Made by a program: the position numbers and the translations under genes. 64,000 bases of DNA from Buchnera aphidicola (Protaphis terricola). GTDB taxonomy: Bacteria > Pseudomonadota > Gammaproteobacteria > Enterobacterales > Enterobacteriaceae. The stretch spans positions 186,001 through 250,000 of the forward strand of contig NZ_OZ060405.1 in NCBI RefSeq assembly GCF_964059145.1, written 5' to 3'. Below are positions 29,046 through 39,467 of this stretch, piece by piece. Each line of letters begins with the position of its first letter. Within the stretch, counting starts at the first letter, position 1. The notes under the pieces were generated by a model. The model did no database searches, was not told the DNA's origin, and worked only from the letters and a program-made list of their open reading frames with translations.

Positions 29046-29861
29046 TTATTTTTTTGATAATGATTCTATCATTGTAATATTTTTACCATGATATATTTCT
29101 CTCATTTCTCTCCATAATAAATTGATTATATAGGTTCGCTCTTTTTTTGATAAATCCCATATATTAGTATTAAATAAATAATTTTGTAAACAAAATTCTT
29201 TTAATAACATTCGAGTATGAAAAATATTTTCTTGATAAATATTAACATCTACCATTTCATACATAGTTTTAATAGTATCAGACATAAAATTTTGAATAGA
29301 ATTAATTTTATGATCAATAAAATGTTTAATTCCATTAATATCTCTAGTAAATCCTCTAACACGATATTCAATTGTTACAATATCTGATTCTAATTGATTA
29401 ATAAGATAATTTAATGCATTTAGCGGGGAAATTATACCACATGTTGACACTTCAATATCTGCTCGAAAAGTACAAATGCCACTTTGAGGATGACTTTCTG
29501 GATATGTATGAACACAAATATGACTTTTATCTAGATGAGCAAGAACTGATGAAGAAATAATATTATTATTTTTTTTTTCAATATTAACTGTATCTAAATT
29601 TATTGGTTCTTCACATACTAATATAGTCACACTAGCACCTTGTGGTTCATAATCTTGACAAGATATATTTAAAATATTAGCACCAATAATTGAGCATGTT
29701 TTTTTTAATATTTTTGTTAATCTAACAGCATTGTATTGTTCATCAATATATGTAATATAGCTATTTCTTGAATTATTAGTATTTGCATAACAAATATCAT
29801 AAATACAAAAACTTAGGCTTTTTGTTAAATTATTAAAGCCATATAATTTTAGTTTTTGCAA
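29046..29861 (-). CDS. speD: S-adenosylmethionine decarboxylase proenzyme
   Basis: Makes decarboxylated SAM, the aminopropyl donor for spermidine. Enterobacterial-type proenzyme; self-cleavage occurs at the Lys-Ser bond in [17 protein letters not shown], making the pyruvoyl group from Ser. The C-terminal part has [19 protein letters not shown] and [17 protein letters not shown]. The TTG at 29861 is preferred: GAGAG lies about 8 nt upstream and the start matches E. coli MKKLKLHGF. A GTG at 29870 is the alternative and would add three residues (274 total); E. coli has 264. It follows speE by 27 bp in one operon. Confidence 0.93.
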   Translation of the reverse strand: MQKLKLYGFNNLTKSLSFCIYDICYANTNNSRNSYITYIDEQYNAVRLTKILKKTCSIIGANILNISCQDYEPQGASVTILVCEEPINLDTVNIEKKNNNIISSSVLAHLDKSHICVHTYPESHPQSGICTFRADIEVSTCGIISPLNALNYLINQLESDIVTIEYRVRGFTRDINGIKHFIDHKINSIQNFMSDTIKTMYEMVDVNIYQENIFHTRMLLKEFCLQNYLFNTNIWDLSKKERTYIINLLWREMREIYHGKNITMIESLSKK

Positions 29862-29888
29862 TTTTATCACTCTCTTTTAAAAGGATTT

Positions 29889-30749
29889 CTAACTTGTATC
29901 TAACTTATTAATTATATATTGTGGTAAAGAAAAGCTACTTATATGTATCTTAGGATTGTAGTACTTAAAAATTATTTTTTTTTCTTTTATTCTAGATTTT
30001 AATATTTTTTGATCAATATAACGTAATTTTTGATTATCAGATCCCCATGCAAACATTATAGCTCCTCCATAATAAGTAGGTACTATAGCTTGATAAAAAG
30101 TACAATCATGAAAATATTTTTTTAAGTTTTTATAAGTTAAAAAAATTTCATCTATTTGTAAAAAAGATGTTCCATTTTGTGCAACAAAAATTCCATTTTT
30201 TTTTAAATTTTTTTTACAATTTAAGTAGAATTCTGATAGAAATAAATTTTTTCCACATCCTATAGGATCAGTAGAATCAGATATAATTAAATCGAATTTT
30301 TGATGTGTATTTTTTATAAAATTTAAACCATCATCAATAATTAATTTTAAACGAGAATCATTATATGCATTATCACTATGATTTGGAAAATATTTTTTAC
30401 ATAAATTAATAATATTAATATCAATTTCAACCATTGTAATATTACTAATGTTTTTATGTTTGCATACCTCTCTTAATGTACCACCATCTCCTCCTCCTAT
30501 TATTAATACATCTTTTACTAAGCCATGAGAAAATATAGGTACATGACTTAACATTTCATGATATATAAATTCATCTTTTTCTGTAGTTTGTACTACGTCA
30601 TCTATTGTCATGATATTTCCCATAATTGAATTATGAAATATCTTAATATCATGATATTGATTTTTTTTTTGATATAGTATTTTATCAATTAAAAAATATT
30701 GCCCAAGATGGCAATGAAATGTTTCATGCCATATTTTATTTTTAATCAT
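29889..30749 (-). CDS. speE: spermidine synthase
   Basis: Transfers the aminopropyl group from decarboxylated SAM to putrescine. Its 286 residues compare with 288 in E. coli. The SAM-like fold is shown by LIIGGGDGGTLREVCKH (~85-101), IVDVVELD-like TMVEIDINII, and the catalytic-site DLIISDSTDPIG. The N-terminal hairpin HCHLGQYFLIDKILY is typical. First gene of speE-speD; the next gene to the right (mtnN) removes the by-product methylthioadenosine, so the three genes are functionally linked. Confidence 0.95.
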   Translation of the reverse strand: MIKNKIWHETFHCHLGQYFLIDKILYQKKNQYHDIKIFHNSIMGNIMTIDDVVQTTEKDEFIYHEMLSHVPIFSHGLVKDVLIIGGGDGGTLREVCKHKNISNITMVEIDINIINLCKKYFPNHSDNAYNDSRLKLIIDDGLNFIKNTHQKFDLIISDSTDPIGCGKNLFLSEFYLNCKKNLKKNGIFVAQNGTSFLQIDEIFLTYKNLKKYFHDCTFYQAIVPTYYGGAIMFAWGSDNQKLRYIDQKILKSRIKEKKIIFKYYNPKIHISSFSLPQYIINKLDTS

Positions 30750-30913
30750 GGTATTTTTTACCCTTGAAATATAATTATTTAATAATTGATTATAAATGTA
30801 GTGAAATAATAGAGTTTATTTTTAGATTTTTTTAAAGAAGGATAATGATTTTATAAAATATATTTAAAATTTTTTGTTTATTAAAGATTATCAAAAATAT
30901 AATAATAATGCTA

Positions 30914-31636
30914 TTATTTATTTAATAGATTTATTAAATATTTTATTTTTTTTAAAATTAATATAACTAAATTTGAAGATTTTAATGATGCGATAGATAT
31001 GTTTTTTTTAAAATTTATAGTAGCTTGATTGTTAGATAAATCAGATATTGATTTTATAATAATCAAAGGAATGTTAAATTTATAACATACTTGAGCTATT
31101 GCTGCAGCCTCCATTTCAACTCCAATCGCAGAAGAAAATTTAATTTTTAATTTATTAATTAATTCTCTTTTGTTTATAAATGAATCACCAGTAATAATTA
31201 AACCTGTTAAAATTTTTAATTTATTTTTTTTAAAAATTTCTATTATTTTATTAAATAATTTTTTATTTATTTGAAATTTTTTTGGATATTTAGGTATTTG
31301 TCCTATACTATATCCAAAATTGGTTAAATTTACATCATGATAACATAGTTGATTTGGAATTATAATATCTCCTATCTTTAATTTACTATTTAAACTACCT
31401 GCTGATCCACTATTAATAATCATATTTGGTTTAAATAAAGTGATTAGTATCATAGTTGCAATACTAGCTGCAACCTTTCCTATTCCTGATTGTATTAAAA
31501 ATATATTAATTTTATTAAATTTTCCTATATAAATTTTAAAATTTCCAAAAATTTTTATTTTGTTATAATTTATAAGATTTTTAAATATTTTAATTTCTTG
31601 TTTGATAGCTCCAATAATTCCAATTTTTATATTCAT
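30914..31636 (-). CDS. mtnN: 5'-methylthioadenosine/S-adenosylhomocysteine nucleosidase
   Basis: Hydrolyses methylthioadenosine (made by speE) and S-adenosylhomocysteine, preventing their build-up. Its 240 residues compare with 232 in E. coli. The PNP-fold signature SGSAGSLNSKLKIGDIIIP (~77) and GVEMEAAAIAQVCYKFNIP with catalytic-site Glu (~172), and SISDLSNNQA with the catalytic Asp (~197), are visible. It is separated from speE by 164 bp and follows erpA at 69 bp, all leftward. Confidence 0.93.
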   Translation of the reverse strand: MNIKIGIIGAIKQEIKIFKNLINYNKIKIFGNFKIYIGKFNKINIFLIQSGIGKVAASIATMILITLFKPNMIINSGSAGSLNSKLKIGDIIIPNQLCYHDVNLTNFGYSIGQIPKYPKKFQINKKLFNKIIEIFKKNKLKILTGLIITGDSFINKRELINKLKIKFSSAIGVEMEAAAIAQVCYKFNIPLIIIKSISDLSNNQATINFKKNISIASLKSSNLVILILKKIKYLINLLNK

Positions 31637-31705
31637 TTTAATGATTTTTAATTTTTTTAAGAATATTTTGATACAATTAATATTTTTAAAAAATATTTAA
31701 ATAGA

Positions 31706-32038
31706 TTAAATATCAAATGATAAACCACATCCACATGTATTTTTCGCATTTGGATTGTATACTATAAATTTTGAGCCTTCTAAATTTTCTATATAATCTA
31801 TTTTTCCGCCATGCAAATATTGCAGACTAATAGGATCAATAATAATAGAAATATCTAATTTTTTAATTATTATATCATCTTGATTAATATTTTCATCAAA
31901 AATAAATTGATATTGAAAACCACTGCATCCTCCACCAATAATATATATTCTTAATTTTAAATTTTTATTTTTTTTAGTTGAAATAAAATCTTTAATTTTT
32001 TTAGCTGCATTATATGTAATTTGAATATTATTTATCAC
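31706..32038 (-). CDS. erpA: iron-sulfur cluster insertion protein ErpA
   Basis: An A-type carrier that delivers Fe-S clusters, notably to the isoprenoid enzymes IspG/IspH. Its 110 residues compare with 114 in E. coli. The three cluster-ligand cysteines are present: Cys38 in [13 protein letters not shown] and Cys102/Cys104 in [12 protein letters not shown]. Start ATG agrees with the family. It sits alone between ftsZ and mtnN; the isoprenoid gene dxr is in this window at 57.3 kb. Confidence 0.95.
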   Translation of the reverse strand: MINNIQITYNAAKKIKDFISTKKNKNLKLRIYIIGGGCSGFQYQFIFDENINQDDIIIKKLDISIIIDPISLQYLHGGKIDYIENLEGSKFIVYNPNAKNTCGCGLSFDI

Positions 32039-32119
32039 TTGTAATATATTCTCAGATAATTTTTAAATATTATTAAAAATATTTAAAAAAATTATATATA
32101 ATCACTATCATATAATTTT

Positions 32120-32168
32120 TTATTCCTTGCGCCGATATATAATTTTTCTTTATTGGCGCAGGTAATAA
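32120..32168. other. GC-rich imperfect hairpin between ftsZ and erpA
   Basis: TGCGCC (32128-32133) pairs with GGCGCA (32155-32160), with further CC/GG and TTATT/AATAA pairs outward separated by single-base bulges. The loop is 21 nt. Such G+C-rich arms are exceptional in this intergenic composition. The minus-strand transcript lacks a U-tract after it, so it is not an obvious terminator. It may be a conserved RNA element or protein-binding site. Confidence 0.6.
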
Positions 32169-32240
32169 AAGATAGTTTAATATAAAATTTTATAATTAAT
32201 ATAATTAAATTTTTTATTTATTTAATTTTTATTTTAAAAA

Positions 32241-33395
32241 CTAATCAGATCTTTTTCTAAGAAAAGCAGGAATATCTAAATATTCTGTTTCTTTTCGTTT
32301 TGAATTTTCTGTGTCTTTAATTTCGTTTTTTATATGTTTTTTGTCTAATGTTGGGGATGACATATTTAAATATTGATAACGATAATCTATTAATGTTTCT
32401 TTAGAAGACTTATTTTTAATTTGATTAACATCTGAATATTTTTCCATACCTATACCTGTTGCCACAACTGTTACTCGAAGTGTATCATTCATATCTGGAT
32501 CTAAAGAAGTTCCTATTACAACTGTTGCATTATCTGATGCAAAAGATCTAATAGTATTTCCTACAGTTTCAAACTCATCTAATTTTAAATCGAAACCAGC
32601 AGTAATATTAACTAATACACCTCTAGCTCCTGATAAATCAATATCTTCTAATAATGGACTAGATATAGCTATTTCTGCAGCTTCTTCTGCACGATTTTCA
32701 CCGGAAGATATACCTGTTCCCATCATTGCATATCCCATTTCTACCATGACTGTTCGAACATCTGCAAAATCTACATTCATAAGACCTGGTCTAGTAATTA
32801 ATTCTGCAATGCCTTGAACTGCTCCTTTTAAAACATTATTTGCAGCTCCAAAAGCATCTAGTAAAGAAATTCCTCTACTTAATACTTTAAGTAATTTATC
32901 ATTTGGTATTGTAATTAAAGAATCCACATATTTTGATAATTCTACAACTCCCTGATCTGCAATAATCATTCTTTTTTTACCTTCAAAATTGAAAGGTTTT
33001 GTTACTACTGCTACAGTTAAAATTCCTAATTCTTTTGCTATTTCTGCTACTACAGGTGCTGCTCCAGTACCAGTTCCACCTCCCATTCCAGCAGCAATAA
33101 AGACCATATCAGATCCATCTAATGCAGATTTTAATAATTCTTTATCTTCTTCTGCTGAATTTCGACCAATTTCTGGATTAGCACCGGCTCCTAATCCTTT
33201 AGTAATATTATTGCCTATTTGAATTGTCTGACTTACTTCTATTTTTCTTAAAGCTTGAGCGTCAGTATTAATGGCAAAAAATTCAACTCCTTCGATTTTT
33301 TCTCTTACCATATATTCTACTGCATTTCCACCGCCTCCGCCAACACCAACTACTTTAATTACTGCATTATTACTGATTTCTACAGGCTCAAACAT
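32241..33395 (-). CDS. ftsZ: cell division GTPase FtsZ
   Basis: Tubulin homologue that forms the division ring. Its 384 residues compare with 383 in E. coli. The GTP-binding signature GGGTGTG is at residues 105-111, the T7 synergy loop lies near residue 206 ([11 protein letters not shown]), and the C-terminal peptide [12 protein letters not shown] (E. coli [12 protein letters not shown]), which binds FtsA, is fully kept. Strong conservation compared with its neighbours. Last gene of the leftward dcw cluster, 51 bp after ftsA; the usual downstream lpxC is missing. Confidence 0.97.
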   Translation of the reverse strand: MFEPVEISNNAVIKVVGVGGGGGNAVEYMVREKIEGVEFFAINTDAQALRKIEVSQTIQIGNNITKGLGAGANPEIGRNSAEEDKELLKSALDGSDMVFIAAGMGGGTGTGAAPVVAEIAKELGILTVAVVTKPFNFEGKKRMIIADQGVVELSKYVDSLITIPNDKLLKVLSRGISLLDAFGAANNVLKGAVQGIAELITRPGLMNVDFADVRTVMVEMGYAMMGTGISSGENRAEEAAEIAISSPLLEDIDLSGARGVLVNITAGFDLKLDEFETVGNTIRSFASDNATVVIGTSLDPDMNDTLRVTVVATGIGMEKYSDVNQIKNKSSKETLIDYRYQYLNMSSPTLDKKHIKNEIKDTENSKRKETEYLDIPAFLRKRSD

Positions 33396-33446
33396 AATTT
33401 TATTCCATTATCTGTCTTAAAATTTAGAGATTTTTTTAAAATTAGT

Positions 33447-34691
33447 TTAAAATTCTTTTTTAAACCAATTACTAATTTGTTTAAACCATTTTTCAAGAAA
33501 AGAATTTTCTTTTTTCATTTTTTTAGATTGTAAGTAAAATTCTTTTCCATAGTTTAATAAACCCACGACTGTTGAATAATGTGGTTCAGTTATATTTTCT
33601 ATTAATCCTGAAATATTTATAGGTTTTGCTATTCGAATTTTTTTTTGAAATATTTTTTCTGCGTATTTATTTAATAATAAAGAAGTTGAAACACCTCCTG
33701 TTAATACAATACCACTTAATAATTGATACTTTTTATTTTCTTTATATAACTTATTTTGTATATATATGATTCTATTATTAATTAAAGTTAATAATTCAAT
33801 ATATCTTGATTCCATAACTTCTACTATATTATCTAATTTTAAATCTTTGAATAAATTTTTATATTTTTCAGATAATTCAATATTTTTCGATGTTTCTAAT
33901 GAAGAAATATAGTTTTTTTTTATAATTTCTGAATCTTTAAAAGATGTATTAAAAACATATGAGATATCTCTTGTTACAATATTACCAGCATATGGAATAA
34001 CCTGGCTATCTTGTATAAATCCATCGATATATATATTAAAATCTATTGTTCCTCCACCTATATCAATCATACAGACACCAAGTTTGCATTCATCTTCTGT
34101 TAATACAGCTTTACTAGATGCTAGACCTGAAAAGATTATTTGATCAACTTTAATATTACATGTTTCTACAGCTTTAATAATATTTTTAGCTATGTTTTGA
34201 TGACAAGTAATTAAATGAACTTTTACTTGCATTCTTGTTCCTGATAAACCTATAGGATTTTTTATTCCAGATTGTTGGTCGATTGAATATTCTTGTGGAA
34301 TTACATGTAGTATATGATGTTCATTTGGAATCTTCACTGATTTTGCAGTATGTATAACATTCTCTATATCTTCTTTTGTTACTTCATCTTCAGAAATTGG
34401 TACTATTCCAATTTCATTTTGACAATTAATATGTTTACTAGATAAAGATAAATACACAGAAGTAATATTACAATTAGCCATTTTTTCAGCTTGATAAATA
34501 GATTTTTTTATGCATGAAACAACTAAATCTAAATTAATAATTCTACCTTTTTCTATTCCTTTTGATGGGCATATTCCAATTCCAATTATTTTTATTGTAT
34601 TATCTATTTGTATTTCTCCTACTAAGGTAACTACCTTAGTGGTTCCTACCTCCAGTCCTACTATTAGTTTTTTATTTGTTGATATAATCAT
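33447..34691 (-). CDS. ftsA: cell division actin homologue FtsA
   Basis: Anchors FtsZ to the membrane and recruits later division proteins. Its 414 residues compare with 420 in E. coli. The ATPase motifs are VGLEVGTTKVVTLVG (~12-26), MIDIGGGTIDFNIY (~203) and LTGGVSTSLL (~335). The C-terminus ends with KWFKQISNWFKKEF, an amphipathic helix matching the membrane-targeting sequence. The start ATG gives the N-terminus expected for the family. The gene directly upstream in E. coli, ftsQ, is absent: ddlB follows after a 152-bp gap. Confidence 0.96.
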   Translation of the reverse strand: MIISTNKKLIVGLEVGTTKVVTLVGEIQIDNTIKIIGIGICPSKGIEKGRIINLDLVVSCIKKSIYQAEKMANCNITSVYLSLSSKHINCQNEIGIVPISEDEVTKEDIENVIHTAKSVKIPNEHHILHVIPQEYSIDQQSGIKNPIGLSGTRMQVKVHLITCHQNIAKNIIKAVETCNIKVDQIIFSGLASSKAVLTEDECKLGVCMIDIGGGTIDFNIYIDGFIQDSQVIPYAGNIVTRDISYVFNTSFKDSEIIKKNYISSLETSKNIELSEKYKNLFKDLKLDNIVEVMESRYIELLTLINNRIIYIQNKLYKENKKYQLLSGIVLTGGVSTSLLLNKYAEKIFQKKIRIAKPINISGLIENITEPHYSTVVGLLNYGKEFYLQSKKMKKENSFLEKWFKQISNWFKKEF

Positions 34692-34843
34692 TATTTCTTA
34701 GCCTGCACTATATTTTTTTAATTATTAATTTTATTATAAATCAGGATTTCTGATATTTTATATTTTAGTTATTTAATAATTTTTAAAAACTATTTGATAG
34801 AAATAAGTATTTTTTATAATATTTATTTTTTCAATCAAATATT

Positions 34844-35767
34844 TTATACTTTGATTGTATTTAAAATTTCCAGTACTAATTTATCAAATGATATACCTAT
34901 AGAATTTGCAGATATTGGAAGTAAACTACGATTTGTCATACCAGGAATAGTATTAATTTCTAATAACCAAAATTTATTGTTATTATCTAATATTACATCA
35001 ATTCTACCATATCCGTCACATTTTAATATTTTCCATGCTTTTTGTACTATTTTTTTTAGTTTTTTTTCTTGTTTAATGTCTAATCCACTAGGACATAAAT
35101 ATTTAGTAGATGATGATTTATATTTTGAATAATAATCATAAAAATTATTTTTTGTAATAATTTTAATCGGAGGTAATATTTTATTATTTAGAATAGGGAT
35201 TGTATATTCTATTCCATTTATAAATTTTTCTATTAAAATATCATGACTATAATTAAAAGCTACTGACATTGCTTTTTTTATTTGATCTTTTGAAGAAACT
35301 AACGTTATTCCTATACTTGAACCTTGATTATTTGGTTTTACTAGAACAGGATAATTCAGTTTTGAAATTTTTTTATTTAAACGAGTATATGTATCTATTA
35401 AAATATCTTCTTTTTTTATATATATATCTGGTAATACAGGTAAACCTATAGATTTCCATAATAATTTAGTTCTTTTTTTATCTAAAGATATAGAGGACGC
35501 CATAACACCACTTCCGGTATATGGAATATTTAAATATTCTAAAACACCTTGAATAGTACCATCTTCCCCGCCTTTTCCATGTAGTGCAATATATGCAATA
35601 TTAAATTTTTGTTTTTTTAATTGCATAATAGGAAAATCACGAATATCACATGGATATGCATTAATACCAGAACGAAGTAAACTTTTTAATATCGAATGCC
35701 CTGATTCTATTGATATTTCTCGTTCAGAAGAATTACCACCTAATAATACCGCAACTTTTTTTTTCAT
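34844..35767 (-). CDS. ddlB: D-alanine--D-alanine ligase
   Basis: Forms the D-Ala-D-Ala dipeptide for peptidoglycan, in the cytoplasm. Its 307 residues compare with 306 in E. coli DdlB. ATP-grasp fold: [19 protein letters not shown] at the start, [17 protein letters not shown] (~61), [18 protein letters not shown] (~140), and the Mg-binding end [17 protein letters not shown] (~270). The start overlaps the murC stop by 4 bp (ATGA), indicating translational coupling. Place in the dcw cluster identifies it as DdlB. Confidence 0.95.
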   Translation of the reverse strand: MKKKVAVLLGGNSSEREISIESGHSILKSLLRSGINAYPCDIRDFPIMQLKKQKFNIAYIALHGKGGEDGTIQGVLEYLNIPYTGSGVMASSISLDKKRTKLLWKSIGLPVLPDIYIKKEDILIDTYTRLNKKISKLNYPVLVKPNNQGSSIGITLVSSKDQIKKAMSVAFNYSHDILIEKFINGIEYTIPILNNKILPPIKIITKNNFYDYYSKYKSSSTKYLCPSGLDIKQEKKLKKIVQKAWKILKCDGYGRIDVILDNNNKFWLLEINTIPGMTNRSLLPISANSIGISFDKLVLEILNTIKV

Positions 35768-37215
35768 ATTACCACTTTTTTATTTTTATAGATAAAAAAT
35801 TTTTTAGCTATGTTTTCTATACTTCCAGCACCTTGTATTAAAATAATATCATTTCCATTTAAATAAGGAAAAAGAGAATGTAATATTGATTTAGAATCAT
35901 TTACTAAAACTATGTTGATATTTTTATTTTTTTTAATATCATTATATATTGATGTACTATTTATTCCTGGAATAGCATTTTCATTTGCAGAATATATATT
36001 TAATATCAATAATACATCTACTTGAGATAAAACTTTGATAAAATCATGATATAAATTATAGGTTCTTGTATATCGATGTGGTTGAAATATCATAATTAAT
36101 TTTTTTTTTGGCCAACTAGTCCTTATTGTTTTAATATTTTCAGATATTTCATTAGGATGATGACCATAGTCATCTATTAATATAACTCTACTTATTGGAA
36201 TATTATTTTTTTTAATTAAAGTTTCTTCAAAATATTCAAATCTTCTAGAAGTACCTTGAAAATTTTTTAATGATTTAAAAATATTTTGATAAGATATTTT
36301 TTCTTTTTTTGACAACACTATAGCAGCTGTTGCATTTAAAGCATTATGTTTGCCAGGCATGTTTAAATTTATTTTTAAATAAGCTTTATTTTTTTGAGAT
36401 AAAGTAAAATGTGAAGAGAATTTATTTTGTTTATAATCAATTATTCTAAAATCAGCAGTTGGATGAAATCCATATGTAATAATTTTACATTTTATTTTAG
36501 ATATAATGTCTTGTATAGCAGGGTTATCTATACATAATATAACAGTTCCATCTATCGGAATAATATTTATAAATTTTAAAAATGATTTTTTTAATAACTC
36601 AAAATTATTATTGTAATAATTCATATGATCAGGTTCAATATTAGTTACAATAATAGTTTTTGGAGTTAAATATAGAAATGATTGATCACTTTCATCTGCT
36701 TCTGCAATAAGATATTTAGAAGAACCCAATTTAGAGTAATTATTAATTGATTTAATTAATCCTCCATTAATAACAGTTGGGTCAAAGTTACTTTTATTAA
36801 ATATATCAAAAATCATTGAAGTAGTAGTTGTTTTCCCATGTGTTCCAGAAATAGCTATTCCAAATTTAAATTTCATTAGTATTTGAAGCATTTCAGCTCT
36901 TAATAGTATAGGAATTTTTTTTTTTTTTGCTTCTAAAATTTCTAAATTATTAGGTGGAATTGCGCTAGATATCACAATTAAGTCAATATTTTTAATATTT
37001 TTTTTAGAATGTTTAAAATAAATTTTTGCTCCTACTTTTTTAAGTTTTTTAGTAGCTAAGTTATCTAATATGTCTGAACCGCTAATTTTATATCCTAGTT
37101 TTAATAAAATTAAAGCAATTCCATTCATTCCGGAACCACCAATACCAATAAAATGAATTTTATTAAATAATTTATTTATAAAAAAATTATTTTTTTTAAT
37201 ATTTATTATACTCAT
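35764..37215 (-). CDS. murC: UDP-N-acetylmuramate--L-alanine ligase
   Basis: Adds L-Ala to UDP-MurNAc, the first Mur ligase step. Its 483 residues compare with 491 in E. coli. The N-terminal UDP-binding Rossmann region is [19 protein letters not shown] (~19), the ATP site is [18 protein letters not shown] (~118), and the Mur signature [14 protein letters not shown] and [13 protein letters not shown] follow. The C-terminal domain contains [10 protein letters not shown] and FQPHRYTRT. It lies between murG (28 bp upstream) and ddlB (4-bp overlap). Confidence 0.96.
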   Translation of the reverse strand: MSIINIKKNNFFINKLFNKIHFIGIGGSGMNGIALILLKLGYKISGSDILDNLATKKLKKVGAKIYFKHSKKNIKNIDLIVISSAIPPNNLEILEAKKKKIPILLRAEMLQILMKFKFGIAISGTHGKTTTTSMIFDIFNKSNFDPTVINGGLIKSINNYSKLGSSKYLIAEADESDQSFLYLTPKTIIVTNIEPDHMNYYNNNFELLKKSFLKFINIIPIDGTVILCIDNPAIQDIISKIKCKIITYGFHPTADFRIIDYKQNKFSSHFTLSQKNKAYLKINLNMPGKHNALNATAAIVLSKKEKISYQNIFKSLKNFQGTSRRFEYFEETLIKKNNIPISRVILIDDYGHHPNEISENIKTIRTSWPKKKLIMIFQPHRYTRTYNLYHDFIKVLSQVDVLLILNIYSANENAIPGINSTSIYNDIKKNKNINIVLVNDSKSILHSLFPYLNGNDIILIQGAGSIENIAKKFFIYKNKKVVI

Positions 37216-37243
37216 ATTTTAATATATATTTAATGATAGTAAT

Positions 37244-38305
37244 TTATTTTTTAGAAATATTATTAATAATTTTAAAAATTTTTATTATAGAATTTTCTGT
37301 TCTTAATGAAAATGCTTTTTCTGCCATGATAAGTAACTTTTTTCTATCTAAAGAATTTAATATTTTTAGTATTATTTCTATATTAAATTGATTTTGTTCA
37401 ATAATTTTTGCAGCACCATTTTTTTTTAAATCTTGTGCGTTTAATAGTTGTTGTTTATCTTTATGTGGATAAGGTATAAATATTGCACCTATTCCTACAG
37501 TGATTATTTCACTTACTGTTAATGCTCCAGATCTAGATATTATTAGATCAGCCCATGCATATGCAGAAGCAATATTATCGATAAAAGATGTAATTTTATG
37601 TTGATACGAACTATATCTTTTATATTTTTTTTTTGTTTTTTCCAATTCATTTTTTCCTACTTGATGCCAAATAGAAACTTTTGATTTTAAAAAATATGAA
37701 ATTTTTGGTAAAATATTATTAAAAATAGATGCTCCTTGGCTTCCTCCGATAATTAATATTCTTAAAGGACCTAATCTATTTTTAAAACGATGTTGAGGTG
37801 ATGAAATTTTAATAATATCTTCTCGAACTGGATTTCCTACAACTTCAGCATTTGGTAAAGCTCCTTTAAAAGCTTGCATATTTTTTGTAGATATTTTAGA
37901 AAGCAACTTATTCGTCATTCCTGGAATTTTATTTTGTTCATGCAAAATAAAAGGAATTTTTAAAGACCATGCAGCAATACCTCCAGGACCAGATACATAT
38001 CCTCCCATTCCTAATACAATATCTGGCAAGTAATTTTGTATAATTTTTTTTATTTTAAAATATGATTTTAACATATATATAGGAGAAAAAATTAATGTTT
38101 TTAAATTTGCATTTTTTAATCCATAAATATCAATAAAATGCATTTTTATATTAAATTTAGGTACAATTTCAGATTCTATTTTATTTTTTGTTCCAATCCA
38201 ATTAATCTTCCATCCATGTTTTATTAAATAATTTGCTATAGTAATTGCTGGAAATACATGTCCACCACTACCTCCTGCTATAATTATTATTTTTTTAGAA
38301 TGCAT
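37244..38305 (-). CDS. murG: UDP-N-acetylglucosamine--undecaprenyl-PP-MurNAc-pentapeptide transferase
   Basis: Converts lipid I to lipid II at the inner face of the cytoplasmic membrane. Its 353 residues compare with 355 in E. coli. The N-terminal IIIAGGSGGHVFPAITIA contains the GGSGGH loop; VLGMGGYVSGPGGIAA and LHEQNKIPGMTN follow; the donor-binding domain has LIIGGSQGASIFN and ISRSGALTVSEI. Its ATG shares a base with the ftsW stop codon (TAATG), the same junction seen at three successive points of the cluster. Confidence 0.96.
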   Translation of the reverse strand: MHSKKIIIIAGGSGGHVFPAITIANYLIKHGWKINWIGTKNKIESEIVPKFNIKMHFIDIYGLKNANLKTLIFSPIYMLKSYFKIKKIIQNYLPDIVLGMGGYVSGPGGIAAWSLKIPFILHEQNKIPGMTNKLLSKISTKNMQAFKGALPNAEVVGNPVREDIIKISSPQHRFKNRLGPLRILIIGGSQGASIFNNILPKISYFLKSKVSIWHQVGKNELEKTKKKYKRYSSYQHKITSFIDNIASAYAWADLIISRSGALTVSEIITVGIGAIFIPYPHKDKQQLLNAQDLKKNGAAKIIEQNQFNIEIILKILNSLDRKKLLIMAEKAFSLRTENSIIKIFKIINNISKK

Positions 38306-39467
38306 TAAGATTTTTCCTTAGGTAATGCTTGATGTTCATATAATCGAAATTCAAAATCAATTCTTATAAGAATACATATAGCCATTAAATTAATAATTAA
38401 ACTTGATCCACCATAACTAATTAATGGTAAAGTTAAACCTTTAGTAGGTAATATACCAGTAACAGCTCCAATATTAATTAATGTTTGAAAACTAAACCAT
38501 AAACCAATAGAACACGCTAAAAAACCTGAAAAAATTTGTTTTTTTTCTAAGGATTTTTGTCCAATATACATACATCTAAAAGCAATAACAAAAATCGTTA
38601 ATAATGTTAAAAAACAGCCTATATATCCTAATTCTTCACCTATAATAGAAAATATAAAATCACTATGAGCTTCAGGTAAATAATTTAATTTTTGTATTGA
38701 ATTTCCTAATCCTTGACCAAAAAAATGACCTCTTCCTAAAGCTATTAATGATTGTGTTAATTGATATCCATTTCCAAATGGATCTTTCCAAGGATTTAAA
38801 AATGTTAACATTCTATTAATACGATATGGTTCTATTAATATTAAAAATATTATTATTATTAAAACTAGACTAATAATTGTACAAAATTGTTTTATTTTTA
38901 CACCAGAAAGAAATAAAATTGATAATGTGGTTAAAAATAAAACTATAACAGTTCCTAAATCAGGTTCAGCTAATAATAAAATAGATTGTATAGTTATAAT
39001 AACTACAGGTTTTAAAAACCCCCAATAATTACTATTTACTTCTTTAATCTTTCTTGAAAGATAATTAGAAATATAAAGAAAAGCAGAAATTTTACATATT
39101 TCAGAAGGTTGTATGTTTAATATTCCTATATTTATCCATCGATAAGAGCCATGGACTGATTTTCCTATCAGTAAAACAAAAATTAATAATAAAATTGAGA
39201 GAATTAGTATTATATTGCTATATTTTTTCCAAATATCTACAGGAATTCGTAAAAAAAAACAAGATAATAAAAACATTAAAATAAAATAAAATATTTCTCT
39301 TTTTACAAAAAAAAATGGATCTTGATATAAATTTTCTCCTACAGGTATAGATGTAGATGTTACCATAATTAACCCGGTCACACATAAAGATAAGGTCATC
39401 CATACTAATAATCGATCATATAATATGATATCATTTTGATGATTTTTTATTTTTTTTTTAAAAACAT
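38305..39467 (-). CDS. ftsW: SEDS peptidoglycan polymerase FtsW, frameshifted near its start
   Basis: Polymerises lipid II at the septum together with FtsI. The ATG at 39467-39465 overlaps the murD stop (TAATG), but its frame ends after MFLKKK at a TAA. The true protein frame is shifted and resumes right after ten A residues (39459-39450 on the minus strand): IKNHQNDIILYDRLLVW, which matches the start of the first membrane segment of E. coli FtsW. Eleven A residues, or a -1 ribosomal shift on A AAA AAA, would give 387 residues. The remaining protein is intact with about ten membrane segments, GNSIQKLNYLPEAHSDFIF, and LPLISYGGSSL. An internal ATG at 39399 (364 residues) would delete part of the first segment. 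Confidence 0.88.

Noticed and set aside
32989-33222. ORF antisense to ftsZ, rich in Pro/Ala
   Set aside because: Composition is the mirror of the Gly-rich FtsZ GTP-binding motif; a shadow frame.
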